A stretch of 64,000 nucleotides of DNA from Candidatus Poribacteria bacterium (GTDB taxonomy: Bacteria > Poribacteria > WGA-4E > WGA-3G), in the NCBI GenBank assembly GCA_022821065.1, contig JAJEEK010000008.1, positions 1-64,000 on the forward strand. Direction: 5' to 3'. A program made the translations under genes and the position numbers. Shown piece after piece: positions 44,212-53,400 of this stretch (positions are counted from its first letter, which is position 1; every line of letters starts with the position of its first letter). The notes beneath the pieces were generated by a model. The model worked only from the letters and a program-made list of their open reading frames with translations. It was not told the origin of the DNA and ran no database searches.

Positions 44212-47200
44212 ATGCGATACATCAAACCCATTGTTTGGCTCATCTTTATTTTTTCTGGTGCCAGTGGACTCATCTATCAAGTCATCTGGATGCGGCAACT
44301 CACGCTTGTCTTCGGTAGCACCGTCTTTGCAACGAGCACTGTCTTGACAGCGTTCATGGGAGGACTCGCGCTCGGCAGCTACTACTTCGGAAAGAAGATT
44401 GACGAAAGCAGAGAATCACCACTACGTATCTACGCACTCCTTGAAGTCGGTATCGGTGGATTCTGCCTTATTTGGCCGCTCATCTTAACCGTCCTGAGTG
44501 CTCTCTATGTCCTGATCCATCGCAACGTCACATCGGAGTTCTACACACTGTCGCTCATCCGGTTCGCGCTAACTTTTGGGGTCATTCTCATCCCGTCTAC
44601 CTTGATGGGTGGCACACTACCGGTATTGACCCGCTTCTTTGTGAAAAGACTGGAGCAGCTCGGCACGAATATCGGAATCCTATACGCTTTGAATACATTC
44701 GGGGCAGTCATCGGAACTGTCGCAGCAGGCTTTTTCTTGATTGAAGCGTTGGGGATCCGTTGGACACTCGGCGTCGGTATCGCAATTAATTTCGCTGTCG
44801 CCGCGATTGCATTGGTATTGGTACGGAAAGCGTCCGCAACAGAAGATGCCAGCAGTCAGCCAAAAATCGTTGTGGAGGACAAAGCACTCTCGCCTGCCAC
44901 GCAATCCACTGAAAGCCGAGAGCCGAGAGCCGAAAGCCAGTTGGCATTGTGGGCAATAGGTATCTCAGGCTTCTGCGCGCTGGCGTATGAAGTGTTATGG
45001 ACCCGTATCATGGTCTTCTTCCTCGGCAGTACGACCTACGCATTCGCAACGATGCTCGCGGCGTTCCTATTCGGCATCGCACTCGGGAGCATAGTATTCG
45101 CACGTTGGGTAGACCGGATGAAACAACCGGTTGCGGTTTTCGGTATCGTCCAACTCGGTATCGGACTGTTCGCGCTGATTTTGATGCCCGCGTTTGAGGA
45201 GTTGTACGGTATGAGCCGTGCCTTGCAGTCCACTTTCGGCAGTAGTAGGTTCTGGACATTCTTCTCCTGTTTCCTTGTGATGTGCCTACCGACATTCCTG
45301 ATGGGGGCAAGTTTTCCGATCGTAACGAAAATCTACACCGGCAGCGCACGTCAACTCGGTAAAAGTATTGGAAACGTCTATGCGGTCAATACCGTCGGAA
45401 GCATTTTAGGAGCGTTTTGTGCCGGATTTATTCTGATCCCGCTTCTCGGCATCCGACCCAGCATTGTACTAACGGTCGCACTGAACTCAGTTATCGGATG
45501 TCTGCTTGTTTGGAGAGGTAGCGGACAGACCGAGACCAGCAAGCAGCTGCTACAAGGGGTGAGCATCGCAATGCCGGTACTCAATGTCGGATTAGCGATC
45601 ATCCTACTGCTCACGGTGAACCAACCCCTTTTCTTGAAGAGTGCTATTTTCAAGACCCAACGTCCCGGCGATACACTCGTTGATTACAACGAAGAGATAG
45701 ACGCAACCGTAACAACACTGAAGGACGATGAAGGGGTCTATCGACTCTATGTGGATACGAACCAAGCAGCGGATGCCTCGCGCTGGGATTCGCCGTCGCA
45801 TCGTGTTATCGCACACCTCCCGCTGTTACTGCATCCGCGTCCAAAGCGCGCACTCGTCGTCGGTTTCGGTATGGGACTCACATCTTATTCTATCACACAA
45901 CACGGTGTAGCGGTTGACGCAATAGAATTGTCGGGTGGTGTAATCTCCGCAGCACAGAAGCACTTTACCCATATCAACGGCAATGTGTTTGAAAATTCGT
46001 TGTTCAACTACAGACTCAACGACGGGCGCAACCATATCCTGATGACAAAAACGAAATACGATATGATCTCAACTGGCATTATCCATCCGCTTGTCAGTGC
46101 GGGGAGTTCTAACATCTATACGGCGGACTTTTATCGCTTGTGCCGTCGGATTCTCTCAGAAGATGGGATTATGTGCCAATGGGTCCCCCTACACCGGTTA
46201 CCAGAGGAACACTATAAAATGATTGTTCGCACTTTCATTGAAGTGTTCCCGGAAACAACGCTTTGGTATAAATACACACCGGACTTTGTGATCCTCATTG
46301 GCACACTTGAACCGCTTAGGATTGACTACAGAAACTTCATCGCTCGTTCACAGATCGCGAGTATCCGCGAAGGGCTCGCCGCTGACGATCTCGACGGGAT
46401 GTCGCTACTCGATTCATTTATGATGGGACCGGAGACAGTACGGAAGTATGTCGGCGTTGGCCCCGTCCACACCGATAACCGTCCCCGATTGGAATTCTTC
46501 CGTGGTGCAGACCTTGTGGGTACGACAACACAAAACGTCAGCGGCATGGCAGAGCATCGAGAACGCGTACTCCCCTATCTCACGAACTACGGCACAACGC
46601 TTGCAGAAACAAGAGCTGTCCGAGAGCAACTCGACACCTACTTTGGGGCAACGCAAGAATTGATTCGTGGACAGATCGCTTACGCCCGCGGTCAGTATCA
46701 GAACGCTGCGAATATCATGAACGAAGCCGTCAGACGTAATCCTAATGACGATACAATTCGCTATAACTTCGGTGTCGTTGCCGGTTTAATTCGGGAAGGC
46801 GCGCAGGAAGAACTCCGGCAAATTGAGCAACAGGTACAGCAGACGATGGCACAAAACCCTGAAGATATTCAGGGACACCTCTATTTGGCGACGGTATATG
46901 AGCATTCGGCATCGGAATACGAGCGAAAAGGTGAGTTTGAAAAGGCAGCTGAGGAACTCGGAAAAGCGACGAAAGAACTTGAGGCGTTTCTCAGACGTGA
47001 TCCGAGCCGATCTGATGTCTATTTCATCTTAGGACCGCTTTATGAACGCCAAGGACGCTACAAAGAGGCACTCCGCACATATCAACGGCTTGAACAGCAA
47101 GAGGCGACCGAACAGTTACCCGCGCCTCTTTTTGCAGCGATGGCGCAGCTTCATTTCCAATTGGAGGATCTAAAGGAAGCCGAAAAATATGGACAGAAAG

Positions 47201-47406
47201 CCGTCACGGTAGATCCTAATTCGTGGCGCGCCTACTATATTCTCGCAAGTGTTCATGCCGAAATGGAGCAACCCGAAAAACAGATAGAACACTATGAGAA
47301 CGCTTTGAAAGCACTCGACGCAACCATCCGAACCGCTTCGGATCCAAGCGATTTACAGAGTGCCAGAGAACAGATTGAAAATGAACTCGAAGAAATAAAA
47401 AAATAA
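44212..47406 (+). CDS. Membrane-fused spermidine synthase-like protein with TPRs
   Basis: The 1064-residue protein has about twelve hydrophobic segments in two blocks (about 1-210 and 244-470), starting with FSGASGLIYQVIWMRQL. A spermidine-synthase-like methyltransferase-fold domain follows at ~500-760 (LVVGFGMGLTSYSI, IELSGGV, LNDGRNHIL). The end (about 810-1060) is TPR repeats (NPNDDTIRYNFGVV, PSRSDVYFILGPLYERQGRY). The domain may not make spermidine: this membrane family is of unknown substrate. A heptad repeat is inserted in frame near residues 234-243 (ESREPRAESQ), in the loop between membrane blocks. Confidence 0.82.
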   Translation: MRYIKPIVWLIFIFSGASGLIYQVIWMRQLTLVFGSTVFATSTVLTAFMGGLALGSYYFGKKIDESRESPLRIYALLEVGIGGFCLIWPLILTVLSALYVLIHRNVTSEFYTLSLIRFALTFGVILIPSTLMGGTLPVLTRFFVKRLEQLGTNIGILYALNTFGAVIGTVAAGFFLIEALGIRWTLGVGIAINFAVAAIALVLVRKASATEDASSQPKIVVEDKALSPATQSTESREPRAESQLALWAIGISGFCALAYEVLWTRIMVFFLGSTTYAFATMLAAFLFGIALGSIVFARWVDRMKQPVAVFGIVQLGIGLFALILMPAFEELYGMSRALQSTFGSSRFWTFFSCFLVMCLPTFLMGASFPIVTKIYTGSARQLGKSIGNVYAVNTVGSILGAFCAGFILIPLLGIRPSIVLTVALNSVIGCLLVWRGSGQTETSKQLLQGVSIAMPVLNVGLAIILLLTVNQPLFLKSAIFKTQRPGDTLVDYNEEIDATVTTLKDDEGVYRLYVDTNQAADASRWDSPSHRVIAHLPLLLHPRPKRALVVGFGMGLTSYSITQHGVAVDAIELSGGVISAAQKHFTHINGNVFENSLFNYRLNDGRNHILMTKTKYDMISTGIIHPLVSAGSSNIYTADFYRLCRRILSEDGIMCQWVPLHRLPEEHYKMIVRTFIEVFPETTLWYKYTPDFVILIGTLEPLRIDYRNFIARSQIASIREGLAADDLDGMSLLDSFMMGPETVRKYVGVGPVHTDNRPRLEFFRGADLVGTTTQNVSGMAEHRERVLPYLTNYGTTLAETRAVREQLDTYFGATQELIRGQIAYARGQYQNAANIMNEAVRRNPNDDTIRYNFGVVAGLIREGAQEELRQIEQQVQQTMAQNPEDIQGHLYLATVYEHSASEYERKGEFEKAAEELGKATKELEAFLRRDPSRSDVYFILGPLYERQGRYKEALRTYQRLEQQEATEQLPAPLFAAMAQLHFQLEDLKEAEKYGQKAVTVDPNSWRAYYILASVHAEMEQPEKQIEHYENALKALDATIRTASDPSDLQSAREQIENELEEIKK
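44911..44940. repeat. Short heptad-repeat insertion in a membrane-protein loop
   Basis: Four tandem GAAAGCCGAGAGCC-type units, in frame in the gene at 44212. Confidence 0.75.
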
Positions 47407-47427
47407 GAGGAGAACATAGCATACATC

Positions 47428-49437
47428 ATGTCCCAAGAATCTTCTATAAAACGGACACACTATTGTGGCGACCTACGTTTAACCGACGCGGGAAGCACCG
47501 CACAACTCAACGGTTGGGTCAAACGTCGTCGCGACCACGGCGGGGTCATCTTCGCCGATTTACGCGATAGAACCGGTATCACACAGGTCGTTTTTGATCC
47601 GCAGATTGACGAAAAGGCGCACGCCCTCGCCGATGCCATCAGAAGCGAATATGTGCTGAACGCCAAAGGCACCGTCCGCGAACGTGAGCCGGGTGAATTG
47701 CTCTTCCAAGCAGACGCAACGTATCAGACAGACCTCGCTGATGGCACCTTGTCCGCAGCGTTCCGATCCCTATTCTCGGATGCGGATACCAGATACACGC
47801 TCTCCGAAGAAATTGAGGTGGCAACCCGAGTCGCGGATGAACGGTGGCTCGTCACCGATGTTGAGAACAATCGGACGTACCATATTGAAAGGACAGAAGC
47901 AGGACTCAGCATCTATCAAGGCACGGTTAATCCAGAACTCGATACAGGCGAGATTGAACTTGCTGTGGATACGCTGCAAATCTTGAATACTGCGCAGACA
48001 CCGCCGTTCCCGGTTGAAGACGATATCGATGTCGCTGAGGACATCCGAATGCGCTATCGGTTCGTCGATCTCCGCAGGCCGGAGATGCAGAAAACATTGG
48101 CGATGCGGCACAAGGCAGCACTCGCAGCACGCAATTATATGAACGAGAACGGGTTCCTCGAAATTGAGACCCCGATCTTGATGAATAGCACACCTGAAGG
48201 CGCGCGCGATGTACTGGTTCCGAGTCGCCACTATCCGGGTAGATTCTACGCGCTTCCACAATCGCCGCAGCAGTTCAAGCAGATTCTGATGATGAGCGGC
48301 GTTGACCGGTATTTCCAGATTGCGCGATGCTTCCGTGATGAGGATACGCGTGCCGATAGGCAGCTGGAGTTCACACAACTCGACATTGAGATGTCGTTCG
48401 CGGGTATGGATGACGTGCTTGAGGTGACCGAAGGATTGATGAAACGGATATTTGAGGAGGCTGGCGATATCCCTGTCCAACTCCCTTTCCAGCGGCTTCC
48501 GTATCACGAATCGATAGCACGTTTCGGGAACGATAAACCCGATACGCGGTTCGGTATGGAACTTACGGATCTCTCCGATGTCATGGCAGATTGTGAATTT
48601 CAGGTTTTCACACGTACTTTGGAAAGTGGTGGACAGGTCAAGGCGATCGCGGCAACCGGAGGCGAGGCGTTTTCACGAAAAGACATTGATGACCTAACTT
48701 CGTTCGTTGCGACTTACCGCGCGAAAGGACTGGCATGGGTTAAAGTCACGGCGGATGGGTTCTCATCCGGTATCGTTAAGTTCTTCACGACAGAACAACT
48801 CGAAACGGCGCAAGCGCGAACAGGGGCGAAACCCGGAGACATCATGTTCTTCGTCGCTGACAGATCGAAGGTCGTCGCTGACGCGCTCGGCAACCTCCGC
48901 CTTCACCTCGGAAAGAAACTCGACCTTATTGATCATAGCCGGTACAACTTCCTATGGATTGTTGACTATCCGCTGTTTGAGTGGAACGAGGACGAGAATC
49001 GGTACGAACCTTACCATCACCTGTTCACAGGCGCGACAGATGAAACATTACCGCTGTTGGACACGGACCCCGGAAAAGTCCAGAGCCAGCACTACGATCT
49101 CGTCTGCAACGGTTATGAGATCTGTAGCGGGAGTGTCAGAATTCACAGATCCGATATCCAACAGAAGATTTTCGACATCCTGAACATCACACCGGAAGAT
49201 GTCAAAAATCGGTTCGGTTATTTCATAGATGCGTTAGCGTACGGCACGCCCCCGCACGCTGGGATCGCACCCGGACTTGACCGGATCGTGATGCTGATGC
49301 GGAACGAGGAGAACATCCGTGAGGTCATCGCATTCCCGAAATCGCAACAGGGGCTCTGCCCGCTAACGCACGCGCCCTCCGTTGTAACGGAGGATCAGTT
49401 AGAAGAACTCTCCATCCGTGTTGACGCGGACCACTAA
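47428..49437 (+). CDS. aspS: Aspartyl-tRNA synthetase with internal insertion
   Basis: The 669-residue class II synthetase charges tRNA with Asp. The OB-fold start is LNGWVKRRRDHGGVIFADLR and motif 2 is FRDEDTRADRQLEFTQLD; motif 3 is GIAPGLDRIVMLM. A bacterial GAD insertion domain lies in the middle. Typical bacterial AspRS has about 590 residues. The extra length is mainly an insertion of ~75 residues at about 90-166, inside the anticodon-binding domain, between REREPG and VNPELDTGEIEL. The insertion is unrecognised. Coding continues in one frame, so it is not an artefact of a frameshift. Confidence 0.93.
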   Translation: MSQESSIKRTHYCGDLRLTDAGSTAQLNGWVKRRRDHGGVIFADLRDRTGITQVVFDPQIDEKAHALADAIRSEYVLNAKGTVREREPGELLFQADATYQTDLADGTLSAAFRSLFSDADTRYTLSEEIEVATRVADERWLVTDVENNRTYHIERTEAGLSIYQGTVNPELDTGEIELAVDTLQILNTAQTPPFPVEDDIDVAEDIRMRYRFVDLRRPEMQKTLAMRHKAALAARNYMNENGFLEIETPILMNSTPEGARDVLVPSRHYPGRFYALPQSPQQFKQILMMSGVDRYFQIARCFRDEDTRADRQLEFTQLDIEMSFAGMDDVLEVTEGLMKRIFEEAGDIPVQLPFQRLPYHESIARFGNDKPDTRFGMELTDLSDVMADCEFQVFTRTLESGGQVKAIAATGGEAFSRKDIDDLTSFVATYRAKGLAWVKVTADGFSSGIVKFFTTEQLETAQARTGAKPGDIMFFVADRSKVVADALGNLRLHLGKKLDLIDHSRYNFLWIVDYPLFEWNEDENRYEPYHHLFTGATDETLPLLDTDPGKVQSQHYDLVCNGYEICSGSVRIHRSDIQQKIFDILNITPEDVKNRFGYFIDALAYGTPPHAGIAPGLDRIVMLMRNEENIREVIAFPKSQQGLCPLTHAPSVVTEDQLEELSIRVDADH

Positions 49438-49510
49438 GAATGGTTATCGGTTATAAGTTATAAGTCTGGTTTTTGATCGACCAATAGCTTCTTGTCACGT
49501 TTGTTACGTA

Positions 49511-49627
49511 GGACTTACGCCTGCTGCTCTTTTGTACCATAGGCTGTTAGCCTGTGATACCAGACGGTTCTGTTTTCTGAAAATTTCATCTAATAGAACG
49601 AACTACAGTCAAAATTGCGTAAGTCCT
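49511..49627. mobile_element. 117-bp MITE-like element with 11-bp terminal inverted repeats
   Basis: AGGACTTACGC (49511-49521) and GCGTAAGTCCT (49617-49627) are exact inverted repeats. No transposase or clear target-site duplication is seen. It lies in the 286-bp gap after aspS (49438-49723). A hairpin-like core (GGCTGTTAGCC) resembles parts of the MITE at 41660. Confidence 0.5.
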
Positions 49628-49667
49628 GAACTTATAACCAACAACTTTGATAAACAACTCGACTCCA

Positions 49668-49723
49668 ATACTTTCACTAAGGCACGAGTTGTTGGTCAAA
49701 ACCCTTTCAAAGGAGATAGCACG
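49668..49723 (+). promoter_or_regulatory. Conserved 56-base leader of Uma2 gene, copy A
   Basis: This sequence, beginning ATACTTTCACTAAGGCACGA, is nearly identical at 55542-55597 before the second Uma2 gene. It includes the ribosome site GGAGAT. Upstream bases can pair imperfectly with it (ACAACTCG/CGAGTTGT). Confidence 0.6.
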
Positions 49724-50431
49724 ATGGAAGAGAAAATACGCGCTGCCCCGACACTCGTCTATCCCGAATCAGACGGAGAACCGATGGCAGAAACGCCGAA
49801 GCACCTACAAGCCATGACAGATTGCATGGATGTCCTACGAAGCTATTTCCGCAGGTTTACAGATGTGTATATCGCTGGAAATATGATGATGTATTACGAG
49901 GAGGGGAATCCGCGGAAGAGCATCTCCCCGGACGTATTCGTGGTGCGCGGGGTGTCAAAAAAAGAGATCCGAACCTATAAGACGTGGGAACAACCCCCGA
50001 CGCTTGATTTTGTGTTAGAGGTTGCGAGTCCGAGCACATATACGCGAGATTTCAACGAGAAGATGGAGATTTACGCCAAGATTCTGCAAGTCAAAGCATA
50101 TTGCATCTATGACCCGTATCACGAGATTGACCCATATTTCGTTGGGTTCCGACTTGTCGGTGAGACGTATGAGGAGATACCGTTTGTGAACGGACGGATC
50201 CCTCTTGAAGTGTTGGGCTTGGAGTTGGGTGAGCATGAGGGTGTGCTGCGTTTATATGATCCTGTTAAGGCTCTGTGGTTATTTACGTCTCAAGAACGCG
50301 TAGGCGATGCGGAAGTCCGCGTAGCACAAGAATCCCGTGCACGACAAGAGGCAGAATCTCGTGCGCAACACGCTGAAGCAGAAATCGAAAAACTGCGTGC
50401 AGCACTTCAACGTTTAGAGGCAACCGAATAG
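49724..50431 (+). CDS. Uma2-family putative nuclease, copy A
   Basis: The 235-residue Uma2/DUF820 protein has the family core (DVYIAGNMMMYYEEGNPRK, SPDVFVVRGV, LDFVLEVASPST and YCIYDPYHEIDP) and a C-terminal coiled-coil tail rich in Ala/Arg/Glu. The ATG at 49724 follows GGAG at 9 bases. It is nearly identical to the copy at 55598, and the pair flanks the large cytochrome/LRR gene. The stop is only a few bases before that gene. The nuclease role is inferred from fold family. Confidence 0.85.
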   Translation: MEEKIRAAPTLVYPESDGEPMAETPKHLQAMTDCMDVLRSYFRRFTDVYIAGNMMMYYEEGNPRKSISPDVFVVRGVSKKEIRTYKTWEQPPTLDFVLEVASPSTYTRDFNEKMEIYAKILQVKAYCIYDPYHEIDPYFVGFRLVGETYEEIPFVNGRIPLEVLGLELGEHEGVLRLYDPVKALWLFTSQERVGDAEVRVAQESRARQEAESRAQHAEAEIEKLRAALQRLEATE

Positions 50432-50441
50432 GAGATTGAGC

Positions 50442-53400
50442 GTGAAAATCGGCAGATACCTCCCTATAGTCATCTTAATATGCATCGGATTCGGGTTTGC
50501 GACAGCAGATGCCGAAGAAAATCTCGCGCAGGAAGCGTACGCTATTTTTCAGCAGAGCTGCCTCATTTGCCACGGACCCCACGGCTCCTTTACCGAGCAA
50601 CTCGTTATTCAAAGCAGCCAAGCATTGATTGATACAGGAAAAGTTATTCCCGGAGACCCTGACAACTCCATATTCTATCAGCGGTTAATTGAGACGGCTG
50701 TAGAAAGACGGATGCCGCTCGGACAACCCGCTTTGGCACCCGCTGCGATTGAGACGATTCGGCAATGGATCCAAGCAGGCGCGCCGGATTGGAACGCTTT
50801 TGATAGAACTGACATTAACTTCATCACAACCGAGGAAATGCTGGAAACGATTGAGAACCATATTAACGCACTCTCACCGTTTGATCGTTCCTTTGCACGC
50901 TATTTTACATCAACACACCTCTATAACGCAGGTGAAAGTTTAGAGACACTGAATGCTTATCGTCGGGCACTCTCGAAACTCGTGAACAGTCTCTCTTGGG
51001 GACGCGAGGTTATCAAGCCACAACCGATTGATCCGCAAGAAACGATCTTCTATATTGATTTGCGAGACTATGAATGGGAAATCGGCACCAACCGATGGAC
51101 GCTGATTGAAACGGAATATCCGTATAAGGTTGAATTTGACGCACCGGGACAGACACATCTACATGAAAAACTAACGAACCTCCGTGAAGAGATGAGTTGC
51201 GACGTGCCGTTTGTTCATGTTGATTGGTTTCTTGCGACTGCGTCTTTACCACCCCTCTACCACGACATCCTTGACCTTCCGTTGACAGACCGCGAGTTGG
51301 AAACCCGTCTTGAGGTGAACGTCGTTGAAAATATCCGCAAGGCACCAGGGCGGCGCGTCTGGCGTGCCGGGTTTAACAATTCCGGTGTCTCGAATCACAA
51401 TCGCGTTGTGGAACGGCATCTCTCTCGATACGGGGCGTACTGGAAAAGTTACGACTTTGCAGGCAGCGTCGGCACACAGAACATCTTTACACATCCGCTC
51501 TCGTTTACACACGACGGTGGCGAAATTATCTTCAACCTGCCAAACGGTTTACAGGCATACTATCTCGCTGATGCTGGTGGCAGCCGGCTTGATGAAGCAC
51601 CGATAAACATCGTCTCCAATCCCGCTGCGAGCGATCCGACTGTTCGTAACGGACTCTCTTGTATCGGGTGTCATACGGAGGGGATGAAGACGTTTGAAGA
51701 TCAGGTGCGTGGTGTTGTTGAACAGAACGCCAATCCACCCTACGACAAAGCGCAAGCATTACGACTCTATGTCGAAAAATCAGAAATGGATACGCTTGTG
51801 GAGGAAGACACGAACCGTTATCGGCAAGCACTTGAGGCAACAGGTGATGTATTCGGCGGTATTGAACCGGTTCAACGATTCCACGAGGCGTTTCAAGCAC
51901 CCCTTGATGCGTCGCACGCTGCCGCTTCAGTTGGATTAGAAATTGAGATATTTCTTGGAAAAATACGTGGAAGCGCAAGTTTACAAAACTTAGGATTGCA
52001 GGTGTTGGAAAATGGTACGATGAAACGCGATGCGTGGACATCTAACTTTGATGCTGTTATTTCTGTGCTGAATACCCCTGATAGCGTGCTGCCACCGGTT
52101 GTGGAACGTCCAGAGCGTATTCCTGGTGCTGGTGTATACATTCCTGATGATAACCTCCGCGCTGCGATTGAGGAAACACTTGATAAAGCACCGAACGCTG
52201 TGATCACCGCGGAGGATATGGCAACACTGATAGAGCTTAATGCGGCAAACATGGGTATCAGTGATATAACAGGACTTGAGTTTGCAACACACCTGCAAAG
52301 GTTAGTCCTTGGGTTTGAATTTGCCACCAACTCAGAAAGGATAGAACTTAAGGGCAACCAGATCTCCGACATATCGCCACTCGCAGGATTAATCAACTTG
52401 GAAAGGTTAGAACTTAACGGCAACCAGATCTCCGACATATCGCCACTCACAGGATTAATCAACTTGGAAAGGTTAGAACTTCGCCAAAATCAGATCTCCG
52501 ACATATCGCCACTCGCAGGATTAATCAACCTTCTTAGCCTAAATATCCGACAGAACCCGCTATCTGATATATCACCATTGGCAAGTGCAATAAAATTGGA
52601 GTTTGTAGAGGTAAGTGACACATTGGTATCGGATATATCACCACTGGCAGAATTAAAAAATCTGCATAAATTTAGTTCTTGGAGTAGCCCTATATCCGAC
52701 ATCTCCCCACTCACTCACCTAACAATTATAGATATGTGCGGTGCACCCATATCGGATATCTCGTCACTGGCAGAGGCAAAAAATTTGAGAGAGTTATATC
52801 TCTTCAAATGCAATATATCGGACGTATCGCCTCTAACGGAATTGGCAGGGTTAACACGTCTAGACCTTGAACGTAACAACATATCAGATATATCCCCCTT
52901 AGGAGGCTTAACCAACCTGAAATGGTTAAAACTTACCAACAATCCAATAATTGATTTTTCTCCTTTAGCGGAACTTTTTGAGAATACAAATATACTTTTT
53001 GATGTTACTATTCCCGATGTGAATCTCCGCGCGGTAATTGCAGAGGCACTGAAAAAAGAAGATGCTGATACTATTTCGATTACGCTTGAAGAGATGGCAA
53101 CATTAACAACCCTAAGAGCAAGTAATAGAGACATTAAGGACTTGACAGGCATTGAATACGCTATAAATTTAGAAGAGATGTGGATTTCAGGGAATCCTAT
53201 AACGGATTTATCACCGTTTGCCAGATTGACAAATTTTATCGGTTTACATGCTTGGGAAACTTCTGTATCAGATCTTTCGCCTTTGGCAGGTTTAACGAAA
53301 CTCAGATGGTTAGATTTCGGGCGCACTCCGATATCAGATATCTCTCCTTTAGCAAGCATAGTAAGCTTGAGAAAATTGACATTTTACGCATGCAATATAA

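Noticed and set aside
47770..48507. A 245-codon minus-strand frame inside aspS
   Set aside because: It is antisense to conserved AspRS motifs and shows no family features.
52715..53359. Serine-rich minus-strand frames across the leucine-rich repeats
   Set aside because: They are the mirror image of the 22-residue repeat and recur with its period.
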